From: Strobilurus pachycystidiatus
Taxonomy: Eukaryota; Basidiomycota; Agaricomycetes; Agaricales; Physalacriaceae
Direction: 5' to 3'
Assembly: GCA_019915135.1 (NCBI GenBank)
Contig: JAHLMK010000001.1
Coordinates: 62,001 to 126,000 of the forward strand
Length of the DNA: 64,000 nt
Shown: positions 24,060 to 34,979 of the stretch, in pieces
Layout of the letters: every line of letters begins with the position of its first letter
Numbering within the stretch: position 1 is the stretch's first letter
Notes under the pieces: model-generated
Told to the model about the DNA's origin: nothing
What the model saw: only the letters and a program-made list of their open reading frames with translations
Databases searched by the model: none
Translations under genes and position numbers: made by a program

Positions 24060-25053
24060 ATGTCCCGTAGCTCGAGTGCAGACGCCGAAGCCGTTGTTGC
24101 TATTGCCTCTCCTGAATCTCGCCCCGTCACGCCGTCCCCGGTGGATACAGCGGACGATCCTGCCACACCGGTGAAAGCGGAGCCTTTGACTCCCGCCGCT
24201 TCCCCCAAGAAGGCAGAGCCTGCGACGCCCACTGGCGTGGACTCTCTCCACGCTATCAGTGTTTTCTCTACTCCCACTCGCGGCGATGATCCCCTTCACG
24301 CCATTAGCGTCCACTCGACGCCTGCCCCACTGACGCCGTCGGGCTTAGACCCGTTGCACGCCATTTCCGTCCATTCCACGCCTGCTCGTGGTGCGGATGG
24401 TAATGTCATTGTCGCCACCTCCGACAGTGTCGCTGCAGGCGACGCTGGCAGCGACGACAGCGACGAAGAGGATTTTTTGATCATCACCAGCAGCGACGGT
24501 AAGCCGACATTCATCTACTCCTCTCTCCCTCTCCCTCTGACTTCATTCCTCTGTAGCAGGAAATGTTGTCGCAGGCGGCATTGCCGCTGCTCCGGCCCCA
24601 ATTCCCGGTGGTGTTGTTGTCGCTCTCCCACCCGTCGCAAATGCGGCGAATCAAGGTCAGTCTTATCTTTGAACTTCGTGATGATTGGCTGATTGACTTT
24701 ACAGGACCGCTGATGCACGTCAATGGTAACAGAATCTATCGTGTCGGCGAAGAGATCCGCGAGGTGCCCCAAGAGCCTATCGTCGCCAATACGGCACACA
24801 GCGGACGACGCTGGTATATTGTCACCAGGGGACTGTTTGTTGGAGTTTTTCCTTCTGCGTATGTCCCTTGTGACCTCATGAGATCGTTCATGTTGCTTAC
24901 ATCTTACTGACTGTCTCATACAGTTCCTGGGCCGATAGCGCCATCTCCGGCGTCTCACACAGTCATCGCCAGGGTGTTCGCGGTTTCCAGTCTGACGCGG
25001 TTGCTGAGTTCAATCAGTCTCTCGCTCGGGGAGAAGTTCGTATCTTGGCTTGA
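24060..25053 (+). CDS. RNase H1 N-terminal-like (viroplasmin-like) domain protein 1
   Basis: Starts MSRSSSADAEAVVAIAS. The N-terminal half is low complexity with Ser/Pro/Thr and a three-fold repeated phrase DPLHAISVHSTP (slightly varied). Introns near 24,500, 24,656 and 24,858 join in frame. The C-terminal module reads WYIVTRGLFVGVFPS, SWADSAISGVSHSH, GVRGFQSDAVAEFNQSL and GEVRIL, matching the W.V..G...GVF..W......V.G......F....A...F pattern of the RNase H1 N-terminal hybrid-binding fold (Pfam calls it caulimovirus viroplasmin/RNase H1-N). Such domains bind RNA or RNA:DNA hybrids. No catalytic RNase H domain is present. The next gene carries the same type of domain. Confidence 0.7.
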
Positions 25054-25155
25054 TGTATGCGTCATGCGAAATGTTTACCCTGGGCCGCTTGAATTCTCTT
25101 AAAGATAGTCTACGACTTGTCAATGCAATCTAGCTTTTGTCTGTTTCCCCCCATC

Positions 25156-26237
25156 ATGGCTCCCACTGAGTTTGAAATCATTCTCTCCTCGTCTGAAGAC
25201 GAAGCTCCCCAACCTCCTCTGCGGAAACTGCCCAGCCCCAGTCTTCATCACCCTGATAACGACACGTTGGAGGATCTTGATTCTTCTGATGCGTCTTTCT
25301 ACAGTGCCTTGGAGGCACCATCTTCTGGTTACGAGGACAGTCAAGATGAGGCTTTTTGTCGGTTCTTGCGCTCCCTACGTGAGTCCCAGATCCCCGCGCC
25401 TCCTCTACGTCGTTCAGGTACGCGATCCTTTCTGCTATTTTATTCCACAATCTGAACACTAGCTTCAGCGTCGCCGGAGCCAGCAGAGTCAGTCGATGTT
25501 CAGCTCCATCAGATTCCACCGCCTCTCCCTGATGAGGAGGACCCTACAATGTATATAATTGAAGGGATGCGGGGCATGCATCTAGAGCCCCAGTGGGAAG
25601 TCCCATATCAATTGTCCATATGGTACACTAATTTCCATCAATTCAACAGGTCTGCAGCCGCAGTCGAGGCCCAACAAGGTGCAACCGTTCGCCTTGTGGT
25701 GAAAAAACCCCGGAAAAAACAACCTCGTGGCCTGCCAATCGTTGTTTTCCTTGGTACCGAGCCCGGCGTTTACCCTAATTTTCTGCAGGCTGAGGCGTTT
25801 GTCATTGGGGTGACCTGCTCTGTCTACGCTGGCTATGGAGATATGGACGCCGCAAACGCGGCCTATCAGTACGCCCGTGCGCGGGGATGGACCAGTCGTA
25901 TCATCAACAACCAGCGTATCCCCGAAGTTCAACCGGCAAACGCCTCAGCGCCCGTCCCACACCCTGTCAATCATCGTAACCCTCTGAATAGAAACACTCG
26001 ACCGGACTGGTACGTCGTGTACCAGGGCATAACCCCCGGCATTTATCGGAGCCAGTGAGTCGCCACTTATTCTAAGGATTGTACCAGTTTTGATGCCAGC
26101 ACAGCCTTGAGTGTCAACTCAACGTCTGTGGCGTAGGCAAATGTGTTTTCAATAAGGCGCTCAACCGAGCTGACGCTGAATCAAAATTCGCCGATGCGCG
26201 AGGGCGGGGCAACGTGCGAGTGCGCCTTCCGAATTGA
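25156..26237 (+). CDS. RNase H1 N-terminal-like (viroplasmin-like) protein 2, two domains
   Basis: Starts MAPTEFEIILSSSEDEAP, with introns 25,418-25,468 and 26,055-26,104 giving 326 residues; a further in-frame intron ending at 25,649 (CACTAAT branch-like site) is possible. After an acidic N-terminus comes a domain with VVFLGTEPGVYPNFLQAEAF, VIGVTCSVYAGYGDMDAAN and YARARGWT, then a second with DWYVVYQGITPGIYRS joined across the last intron to LECQLNVCGVGKCVFNKAL and AESKFADARGRGNVRV. Both fit the RNase H1-N/viroplasmin pattern. It lies about 100 bp downstream of a same-strand gene with the same fold, which suggests a local duplication with divergence. No catalytic domain is seen. Confidence 0.7.
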
Positions 26238-26306
26238 GTTTTCGTTCCATTTAGAAAACCAACTTGTCTGCATGAATGAATGTGAGATTTTGGAATGCGA
26301 TAGTTT

Positions 26307-26999
26307 TTAGTAGTCGTGATCTTCAAAAGCCATACAAGCAAGGGTTCCTAAATTTACACACTCTGCAAGATTGCCCTCCTCAATTCGGGCCCGAATATCC
26401 TCTAAATGGTCCCTGAGCATCAAACAGACGCGTGTAACCTCGAGCGAACGGATGAAGCGCGGCTCGTGCCTATCCAACGTGAGCGCTTCGTGGAAGGCTG
26501 CATTCGCCGCACGCACTGGGGCGTAAATGGCGGCGGCCTCTTCCTCAATGGTGCAAATTTCGGTAAGGGCCTCATCGCGGGTACTGTGGCGTAATCTTCG
26601 GGCGAGGTCGACACAGAATTGACGTGTGTCAGTCGTTACCCAGCATCGTAGGCGATGTTCTTGTTGACGGATAACCTCGTCGGCAGCATCCAGGGGGTCG
26701 GAGGGGGCATGCGCGGAGGAAGTGCTAGAAAGATACATGTAGTTGCGAAATGTGATCAAAAAGCCAACGCACCTGTCCGTCTGGGCCACCTGCGCGTCTC
26801 GCTTTCGTTTGCGTTGGGCGTAATAGTTCTTCTGCCGCAGGGCGACGTATTCTTTGTTGCTGGGAGGGCATACCGTGAGTCAAGACAGCAGGTAGATAGA
26901 TAGCACGCACTGTTCTCGAAATCGCTTTGACGTTGCGGCCTTTGCAGCTCTGCGGGCCTCATCATTTTCGTAAATTCTTGGGCGGCCACGTGTTTTCAT
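26307..26999 (-). CDS. AT-hook/basic-region protein of unknown function
   Basis: The start at MKTRGRPRIY places an AT-hook-like RGRP motif at the N-terminus, followed by a highly charged helix EARRAAKAATSKRFREHNKE and NYYAQRKRKRDAQVA, reminiscent of a bZIP basic region. Two introns (about 26,825-26,880 and 26,727-26,776) connect to a helical C-terminal half with DPLDAADEVIRQQEHRLR and CLMLRDHLEDIRARIEEGN. DNA binding is likely but the family is not recognised. It converges on the viroplasmin-like gene, with 70 bp between the stops. Confidence 0.55.
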
Positions 27000-27827
27000 A
27001 TGGGTGGAGAGGCGAGGCAGTTGCGGGGGGGAGCCCGAGTTAATGCGTTGCAAGTCGTGTCGAAGAGATGATGATCGTGCACTGCAAGAATGAGTGTCAT
27101 TTGCGTTCAAACTTGCACTTCAGACATATTAAAGAATAGAAAATTGCGATGACTACCGGATGACCCGGGAAATAAAGAAATGTGTCAGTATTCTTCCAAA
27201 ACCACATTCAGACGGAACTAAAGGGATGTGGATCTCTATAATGAGCCTCCGAAGAAGGTGAACGGCCTGTAAACCCTCATTGAGGGGACTCAGTAGGCAA
27301 GTTAGCCGGCTTGCAGGTGGGAATTACCCTAGGATCGTTGCACATGCATCACTATAGTGCATGGGTTACTTGTGCCACCTTGCCTTTGGGATATTGCCGT
27401 GCTTGCGTTCGAATCCTACAGCATGATATTTTTTATTCGTCAATGCTTATCAGTATTGAATTTTCAACGCAACAAACGTCCCAAATCTCACGAGTCACCA
27501 CATTCAAACTTTTACTTTTTGGGCTCCTTGAGATTTCGCTAGGCCCATACCGCCTTGAAGACTGTTGCTCTGACAGTCATTTACATCCTGCGCTCGCACC
27601 CCACCGAGACGCAGGGTACCGCAGGGCGCCGCGCATCGGCACTACCTCTATATCTCCATCGGTCGGTGTCAAACATTTCAATTCTTTATTATTTTTATAC
27701 TCATCCTAAAGTAGAATATATCGCAGGACGAGGGACTGATTGCCCTCGCCTTACCGTCTGAGGACTTAAATAAATGAAGGGGTTCACGTTGCCCTGGAGC
27801 TAGTCTGTCCTTCCTTATCCCCCCGCC

Positions 27828-28622
27828 ATGTCGAGAGACCGTCGCCCAACGTCAAAAACAGTGCTGCGATCTCTGATAGAGGCTCCCGCGACGCTAGCCC
27901 CAGTGTGAGTAGTGTTCTTCACAGTTCATGTCCCTCTGACGCCCTCGCCCGTCAGCGCACGGCGTTCGACACCAAAACCGTACGACGAGCCTCATAACCT
28001 ACGGTTGACAGCTAAGCCTAGTCCGTAAGTTGCCGCTGACCGTGTCCTTGAGCTTTGCTTATTTATCCGATTGACTAGCTTCCGGATAGACTCGGCGGCG
28101 ACAACTTACCTGACCAGGGTTCGCAACCAGCACCGCAACATGCTGTTGCAAACTTCGGAGCACGAAGGTATCGATTACACCTGTGCGATCGTCAACAAGG
28201 CCTTGCGCAAGCCGCAGTACGCCAGGGCGATACTCATGGGTGCCAAGAACGTCTTCGGGGAGATTCTTCGTGTCGCCGGCCCGCCTCGTGCTCAGTTGAC
28301 CCGTTTGGCGAGACGCTTCGTGAACGTGCAGCCCTTGAGTGACGAGGCGGAAGAGCTATGGGCTGAGATGCTGGACACGTACCGTCTCATCCGCGATGTT
28401 TGCCGTCAGACGGACGAGCTGGACACGCACCACCCAGTCAAGCGCGGCGCGTTAAATTTCCACCATCACCTTTGCGATCTGCATGAACGCGCTGCATTCG
28501 CGTTTCAAGTACGTCGCCTCAGTCGCGAACAGGCCGCCAGTGCTTTAGATCACAACGAGGGTTCCGACGTTAGGGGAGACAGCGATTGTATATCCATTGT
28601 AGACGTCGACGAGGAGGAGTAG
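27828..28622 (+). CDS. Small helical protein of unknown function
   Basis: Three exons with introns of about 50 nt (near 27,906 and 28,022) join MSRDRRPTSKTVLRSLIEAP to SARRSTPKPYDEP and then FRIDSAATTYLTRVRNQHRN. The main exon is rich in predicted helix (IVNKALRKPQYARAILMGAK, EAEELWAEMLDTYRLIRDVC) and ends in an acidic tail VDVDEEE. Stretches resemble no family I can name. A perfect hairpin lies 40 bp past the stop. Confidence 0.55.
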
Positions 28623-28661
28623 CTACGTAGATTTAGTGCGCGACGAGAAATGATAATTCGG

Positions 28662-28695
28662 AATCTGCCGTCAGCTACACGGCTGACGGCAGATT
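28662..28695. other. Perfect 14-bp inverted repeat, 6-nt loop
   Basis: AATCTGCCGTCAGC at 28,662-28,675 is exactly complementary to 28,682-28,695. It lies between genes, just past the stop of the preceding small gene. Confidence 0.85.
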
Positions 28696-29106
28696 GCGTT
28701 CGGCTGAACAAGCCGCGGAACTTCTTATTGGTGGCGACACTGGCGAGTGGCAGGCACACGACCATCAGGACTATATCCGAAAGAAGCATAGCTTACGGTT
28801 CCACATGTCCATTCTCTGACCGGAGCGCAAAATTCTGCACTCACTACCCTTCACGACGCTTTAAGAACCCTGAAATATGCGTTACATCAAGACAACGATG
28901 CGACCTAATACCCACGAAGTTGCCACACTCAGGAGAGACTCGAGATCTCGCCAGCAGAGGATGATCGTGCTGCGTCGCGTCGTCTCTATCCTCGGATCAC
29001 TCCCACCTACAATATCCCTCATATTCGATGCGGGCATGCAGCAACATTTACTTAGGGCAGGTACGATCTCTCCGCTCCGCAAGTAGACCCTGAGTCTGAC
29101 ATGCAG

Positions 29107-29640
29107 CTACAAGTCGCGACATCCCTGGCTGGGTCGAGACTGCACCATTCCAACCATCACTTTCGCGTCTTTGGGAATGTCACTGATGGAGAGGGGAACG
29201 AAAGAGTTTGGCCGTTGATTGGCCTTGAGGAGGAGGAGAACGACTCGGAGGAAGCGAGCAGTTCCGCGTAGGGCCACTACAATTGACTTCATTGACTCGA
29301 GCTTGCGATTTACTTGTAACTTAAGGGTTCTGAATGTAACTCCGCTCTGAAATAACATGTCGACAAAATGAGTATAGTTCAGTTCAGGGGTGCCCCGCCA
29401 TGGCTCCGCATCTGCCCTCGTTCGAAGCGCGCTGCTGGAATGTCCAAATGTTACTGACAAATAGCGAGATGAGTCGTGTGAAGGAGTGGAGATACGGGAA
29501 TTCAAGTACCTTGTGTTACGTGCAACTGCGAGTTGAAAGGTCAGGAATCGTCTCTGGTCATCAGCCGACCATGAGAGGGCCGATCTGACTTGGACGTTAT
29601 CATCCACCGTATCGGCAACAAGCTCCGCCACAGTCTTCAT
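29107..29640 (-). CDS. Doubtful small gene, unknown
   Basis: The frame starts MKTVAELVADTVDDNVQVRS and includes ALSWSADDQRRFLTFQLAVA, which looks coding, then a hydrophobic helix-like RFLRVVLLLLKANQRPNSFV near the end. An intron around 29,500 may be retained in this frame. The region 28,700-29,100 before it shows nothing recognisable. Confidence 0.3.
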   Translation of the reverse strand: MKTVAELVADTVDDNVQVRSALSWSADDQRRFLTFQLAVARNTRYLNSRISTPSHDSSRYLSVTFGHSSSALRTRADAEPWRGTPELNYTHFVDMLFQSGVTFRTLKLQVNRKLESMKSIVVALRGTARFLRVVLLLLKANQRPNSFVPLSISDIPKDAKVMVGMVQSRPSQGCRDL

Positions 29641-29874
29641 TTCCTAGGGTGATAAGTCTTGAGCCCTCCAACTTACAATAGAGATATGTAACATACCACT
29701 TTCCAATGTAGCTCAAGATATAGCAGCTCAGAGCTTGTTATGCACTTCTGACTTAGAGATGCGAGGTCTGACCGTGGTTCGACAGTGTTTACCGCGTCTG
29801 AGACTGCGACAGACATGGCGGAGCAGGATTAAGAAATATCAATCAAAAAATTATAACATTCCCAATTTAATTGA

Positions 29875-29955
29875 CGCCGCTACTGGGAGTCGAACCCGAA
29901 TTCGCCATACCGAACCAGTCATGGAGAGCTGGTAACCACTATACCATTGCAGTCA
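29875..29955 (-). tRNA. tRNA-like sequence, probably degenerate
   Basis: On the minus strand TGGTATAGTGGTTACCA has the layout of a D-arm (an A-box-like element), and GGGTTCGACTCCCAG about 40 nt later has the T-arm/B-box look. The acceptor arms do not pair well and the anticodon stem is poor, so the isotype cannot be assigned. It could be a pseudo-tRNA or the head of a SINE. Confidence 0.35.
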
Positions 29956-30086
29956 AATTTGTAACACAATCCATTTGACTTCAGGCTCCAGCGTTCCGAG
30001 GCTCAGCCCGTCAACACGTTAGGATCATTTGGTTCATTCCTTCCCTTTCTTCCGCTCACCGCCGTTCCGGCTCAATCGTCCGCGGA

Positions 30087-33000
30087 ATGTTTGGCCATGG
30101 AGGGGGCGGTCGCCGACGTCACGACGATTTCTCGGCCATCGACGACAACGAGAATCAGGCCTGGGAGGGCCCTCGCGAAGGCTTCGACACGGACCGAGTC
30201 TACACTTTCACGTCGACGAACACCTTTGAGGCCACCGTCGCTCCAAGGCCGCCTCCTCCCACCAAACGGCGCAAGGCCAAACGTAACGCGCAGAGAGAAT
30301 GGACTGACTGGCTGGAACAGGGCGGAGAGAATGAACCTGATTGGGACCCAGGACCAGGCTACGACCAGGAGTCGGATTGGGAGCCTGTAGACGACGTGCA
30401 ACCTGTACACGGACTCGACGAGGCCGGGGAGGAGAGGGACGAGGACGACCCGAGAGCAACCCAGAGGAAAACGTACCAGTCTTCGGTGAGTGCGATTAGC
30501 GATGTAGCCATAAAGATGCAACTCACAAAGCGTGTAGGATGATCCAATGTCTGCCTGGATACCTAGCTCGCAACTGGTTTTGGATGAAACCATGCTGCGA
30601 AAGCAGCCAGGAGACGCCCCGAAATGCGCCACCTGCAGCGCCCTCTACTCGGTGTCTGCAATGTCTCCTGCAGATTCATCTGCAACGGCGAATGTTCATG
30701 CTCCCGTTGCTCCTAACGCGCAAACCCATTCCTCCCCACCGCCGCCCTCAGAGTTCGACCCATCTACCCCACCTGCAAGCGCCAAGTTAACAACCGATGC
30801 CGCCTCCACCGTCGACAGTCTCATTGGATGTGAGACCTGCGGCGATTTTTGGGAATGTGTAGGGTGCTGTCTTCGCCGCCACGACCGGACTCCCCTCCAC
30901 AACATTCGAGTACGTTTTCAAATGTTTTTTTCGCCTATCTACTAATGGCGTTCATATTTATTTAGATCTGGTCGGGTGGCGACACGTCCTGTCGCACCTC
31001 CCTCATGGCTCTCGGTCGCAGTCACCAGATCGGTCACCAAGGCGGGCGCTGTCCCGTCCCCAGTGCCGACAAACTGATCACTGTCATTCATACCACTGGC
31101 ATACATCAACTTCGGGCTACATTCTGCGAATGCGATATCTCGGACTCGGTGGCCCGTTGGCAGCAAGCGATGCGCGACGGCTGGTATCCGGCATCTCTCG
31201 CCCAGCCTCAGACCTTCGCCACCATAGAGGTTCTGGATTTCTTCCGCCTACTCAACGTGATCGCGAACGTCAACGTGAGAGATTTCGTGACCACACTAGA
31301 GCGGAAATCAGCGCCTCAGGGTGCTGAATGGCTGCCAGACCGTTACAAAGCCTTCGGCTTGATGTCGCGACAATGGGCCTACTTGAAGCGATTGCGGCGG
31401 GCGGGTATCGCGCAGCGGCGAGATGGGATCAAGAAGGCTACGATGGGCTCAGCGGCTGTCCACTGTTGGGCCTGCCCACGCGAAGGTGTCAATTTGCCGG
31501 AGGAGTGGCGCAACGCCAGCCCCGAGGATCAGTACGTCGTTCAATCCTCGTAGCTCGCTCGGTTTATCAGTTGACTAATTGTTTCCCTCCAGGTTCCTTT
31601 TCATGCTGTACCTTGCACTGGATGCCAACTTCCGAATGCGCAACAGACTTAGGAAGAAGAGCGCTAACAAGGCGTATACCATCCTCGGCGATGGGTTGGG
31701 ATATCAAGTTCCGCAAGAACATTACCACGATCATCTGAGGAATTATGTCAAGGAAGAAGACGTTAGTTACCGATACATTTCCTCAGCTCGTCGCCTGACA
31801 CTCACAAATTTTCAGATCAGTACTTGCATAGCTTTCGCCGCTCTGATGCAGAAAGATACGCGCCTCTCGACGGGTCTGCGGGCAACGGGCATTGGAGGAT
31901 GCATCTGCGCTCGCCATGAAATTGTCCGACCACTTGGTATCGGGGATCTGCTCAAGGGTGAGCGGTGAGTGTTTTGGTTTGTCGTCTGCTATCTTTGACT
32001 GATCCAAATGTTCTAGATACGCTAATATGGATTTTATTTTCTGGTGCGCAATATGGACCATCAGCTTGATGTTCATTCTGGTATCCTACGACGTCGGCTG
32101 CCAGTGGAAGGTCCACCTCGCCGAACGTCACAAGTCTCACCCAGCCCTGTTGAAACACGACTCAACTCCGGAGAAGCCCGCTCCCAGAATTCGTGTGGGG
32201 CTGCCTGTATGGCATGGCGGCGTCCATGACGAGTATTGCGCGACCTGCAACTCTCTTCGTTACAAGACCGGCGCAGGAATGACGGATGGTGAAGGCGTCG
32301 AGAGGGTCTGGGCGGTGTTGAACCCGGCGGCGTCCGCTATGAAGGAGATGCATGTAGATGGACGACACGCCGCGCTCGAAGAAATCATCGATTCGCATAA
32401 CTTCTCAAAGAACCTGGGCCTTGGTAAGTTGCTTGCGTGTATGTTATTACAGATGGTTGACACGTGGTCTGTTCTAGGATCATTGCTGCATCGTCGACTA
32501 CAAGTCGCCCGCGAGGAGAAACCACGTCAAATCGAAAACTTCAAAGAGATCGGGGAGGGGGTGACGAAGGAGCAGAAAGAGGAGTGGTTGGCGATGATTA
32601 AGGCTTGGCACGAGGAGGAAGACCGGCCTGAAAAGGAGCGCACGGCCGTCAATCCCTATGCCGCCACTTGGACGAAGGAAGACCTAACAGTCGGCGAGGT
32701 CCAGCGCGATTTGCAGGCAGACGACGCGGCGGAGGCTCAAGCTGATGCAGAGGATGATGAGGCAATGGACGAGAGTGTGAGATTTCGTGGGAGCGGGACA
32801 GTTTTCCTTAAACTTGGGATTCGCTTGCAGGCGTTACAGTATGTTGTTTTCTTTTTTTTTTCCCCCAATGTCTTGGAATCTAATGCTCCTTTTCAGACGG
32901 CAGATACGCTGCGCACTTCGGGCAAAATCCCAGCTGTCGCTGGGTCGTGACGAAAAAGTGCAGCGGTGGCGGACGTCTTTCTTCCAACAACTAGGACGAT

Positions 33001-34052
33001 TTCGACGCCTGCAACAGACCTTCCTGCCCCCGGCGTCGAGGCTCATCCATGCCGAGACCGAGGCACGAGGACCCAACGCATCAGCGCTGAGTGCCGAGCA
33101 AATAAAGCTCTGGATGCCATCCGAGATCCCCAGCAACGAACGACCTAGCACGTCAGACCGCGGCCAGTCGATCTACGAGATGGAGACACGACTCCGAAGG
33201 GCACAATGTTCCGAGAGTTTAACCAAACTTCGACAGCGATTACATGCAAAACGCCACTGGATTCAATTTCGTAACGGCAACATCACTGGACAGAAGCGTA
33301 CCGTCCGTGCTCGAACGCTCATCGACACCATCACGGATCGCATCAACGCCGAAGCCCATCGATATCAGGATGCGCAATCTGCGTTGAGCAGTCTGGTGGG
33401 ACCCGACGCTTGCGCGCCTTTCAAGGTCTTGGAGAAACAGGATATATCGATGAAATTCGTTGTAGACCATGACGGGCGGGCCGCACGACGACTGGCGAAG
33501 ATTGCGGGAAGGTTAGGCCGGAACGCTCCTGTGCTGGCGGAGCCGGACGTTGAGGAGGATATTAGGGAGGCAGCTGAACAGCTGCTTGAGGTTGAGGAGG
33601 CAGCGGCGCCTGGAGCAGAGGTTAGAGGGTCGTCGCGACGGACGTTATCTTGGATCTGGACGGCACTGGGAGCGCCGGACCAGGAGTCGGAAGCTTATCT
33701 GCATGAGTGTAAGTGCTTTAATTTGTTCACAGCGGTTCGAGTTCCTTTCACTCATATCGATTCCTATCTAGCTGTCCGAGTCGAGTGGTGTCGGGCCTAC
33801 GCTCGCAAGAAACGATGGTCCGAGGAAGTGGCATTGCTGGAAGAGGAACAGCGACGGGTGCTTGCATCATTGAAGTGGGGAGAGGAGTGGTGGGAGACAT
33901 GGGCAAACCTGGAGGAGGATGGTACCAGTCCTGCGCTTCGGCGGGGGCGGCGCGCCTATGCGCTGCAGCAGAAGGCGTGGCTGAACAAGGTCGGCGCTCG
34001 CTTTGCTCGCCGCTGGGCCGGATTGGACGGCAAGCGTCGGCGCGCTGAGTAA
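30087..34052 (+). CDS. KDZ transposase with CxC2-like cysteine cluster
   Basis: A multi-exon gene starting MFGHGGGGRRRHDDFSAIDD. The N-terminal part carries paired cysteine motifs (CATC, CETCGDFWECVGCC) and a CxC2-like region (SLMALGRSHQIGHQGGRCP ... TTGIHQLRATFCECD). The KDZ core follows: FFRLLNVIANVNVRDF, VHCWACPREGVNLPEEW, LALDANFRM (first Asp), GGCICARHEIVRPLGIGDLL with KGERYANMDFIFW, VSYDVGCQW (second Asp) and TDGEGVERVWAVLNP (Glu), so the likely catalytic D-D-E set is kept. A late 8-nt exon at 32,830-32,837 is needed to hold frame. The last exon begins after an intron ending at about 33,770. KDZ proteins move DNA transposons in fungi; no terminal inverted repeats were identified here, so mobility is unproven. 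Confidence 0.85.
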
Positions 34053-34243
34053 TCAGGGATGTACATGACCGTAGCAATGGTATTTATCGTCATTCGAGAC
34101 CTTAAGGGCTGGGTTGTCCCGATTGGGAGTAGCGGCGGGGCACTTGGGGCGGGACTCACTAAATGAGACATCCGTAAGCGTAATGACATGATCACATGGC
34201 TCGGACCCTTTGGCCCGATTGCTGGCTGCGCGGTTTGAATCTG

Positions 34244-34310
34244 CCTGGCTCTAGCCAGGCTTCTGGCTTTGCCGGGGAAGATAATTCAGGTTCTTGTGGC
34301 TAGAGCCAGG
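34244..34310. repeat. Small inverted-repeat element (MITE-like), copy 2
   Basis: 67 bp bounded by CCTGGCTCTAGCCAGG and GGCTAGAGCCAGG in opposite orientation; similar to 19,853-19,912. Confidence 0.5.
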
Positions 34311-34344
34311 ATATTATAGAAATTGTTACAGCTACAGGTGCACT

Positions 34345-34629
34345 CTAGCTGTCCGAGTCGAGTGGTGTCGGGCCTACGCTCGCAAGAAACGATGGTCCGA
34401 GGAAGTGGCATTGCTGGAAGAGGAACAGCGACGGGTGCTTGCATCATTGAAGTGGGGAGAGGAGTGGTGGGAGACATGGGCAAACCTGGAGGAGGATGGT
34501 ACCAGTCCTGCGCTTCGGCGGGGGCGGCGCGCCTATGCGCTGCAGCAGAAGGCGTGGCTGAACAAGGTCGGCGCTCGCTTTGCTCGCCGCTGGGCCGGAT
34601 TGGACGGCAAGCGTCGGCGCGCTGAGTAA
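34345..34629 (+). pseudogene. Duplicated terminal exon of the KDZ gene
   Basis: This second copy of the last KDZ exon encodes the same tail (VEWCRAYARKKRWSEEVALL ... WAGLDGKRRRAE) but lies after the stop of the intact gene. It keeps a CTCTAG acceptor, so splicing from the upstream donor could in principle skip the first copy; the protein would be unchanged. Confidence 0.75.
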
Positions 34630-34820
34630 TCAGGGATGTACATGACCGTAGCAATGGTATTTATCGTCATTCGAGACCTTAAGGGCTGGGTTGTCCCGAT
34701 TGGGAGTAGCGGCGGGGCACTTGGGGCGGGACTCACTAAATGAGACATCCGTAAGCGTAATGACATGATCACATGGCTCGGACCCTTTGGCCCGATTGCT
34801 GGCTGCGCGGTTTGAATCTG

Positions 34821-34887
34821 CCTGGCTCTAGCCAGGCTTCTGGCTTTGCCGGGGAAGATAATTCAGGTTCTTGTGGCTAGAGCCAGG
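34821..34887. repeat. Small inverted-repeat element (MITE-like), copy 3
   Basis: Exact duplicate of copy 2, carried along in the 577-bp tandem duplication. Confidence 0.5.
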
Positions 34888-34979
34888 ATATTATAGAAAT
34901 TGTTACAGCTACAGGTGAATGAAGGATTATGTACTAGGTCAGTATACTTGTCGGAAAATGTAACAGAGGGAGCTTACTA

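Larger units (their letters stand above)
33768..34921. repeat. Tandem duplication, two units of about 577 bp
   Basis: 33,768-34,344 and 34,345-34,921 are nearly identical by eye, offset by 577 bp. Each unit holds the last KDZ exon, its stop codon, 3' flank and the small inverted-repeat element. The left edge coincides with the 3' splice site CTAG-CTGTCCGAG of that exon. Confidence 0.9.
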
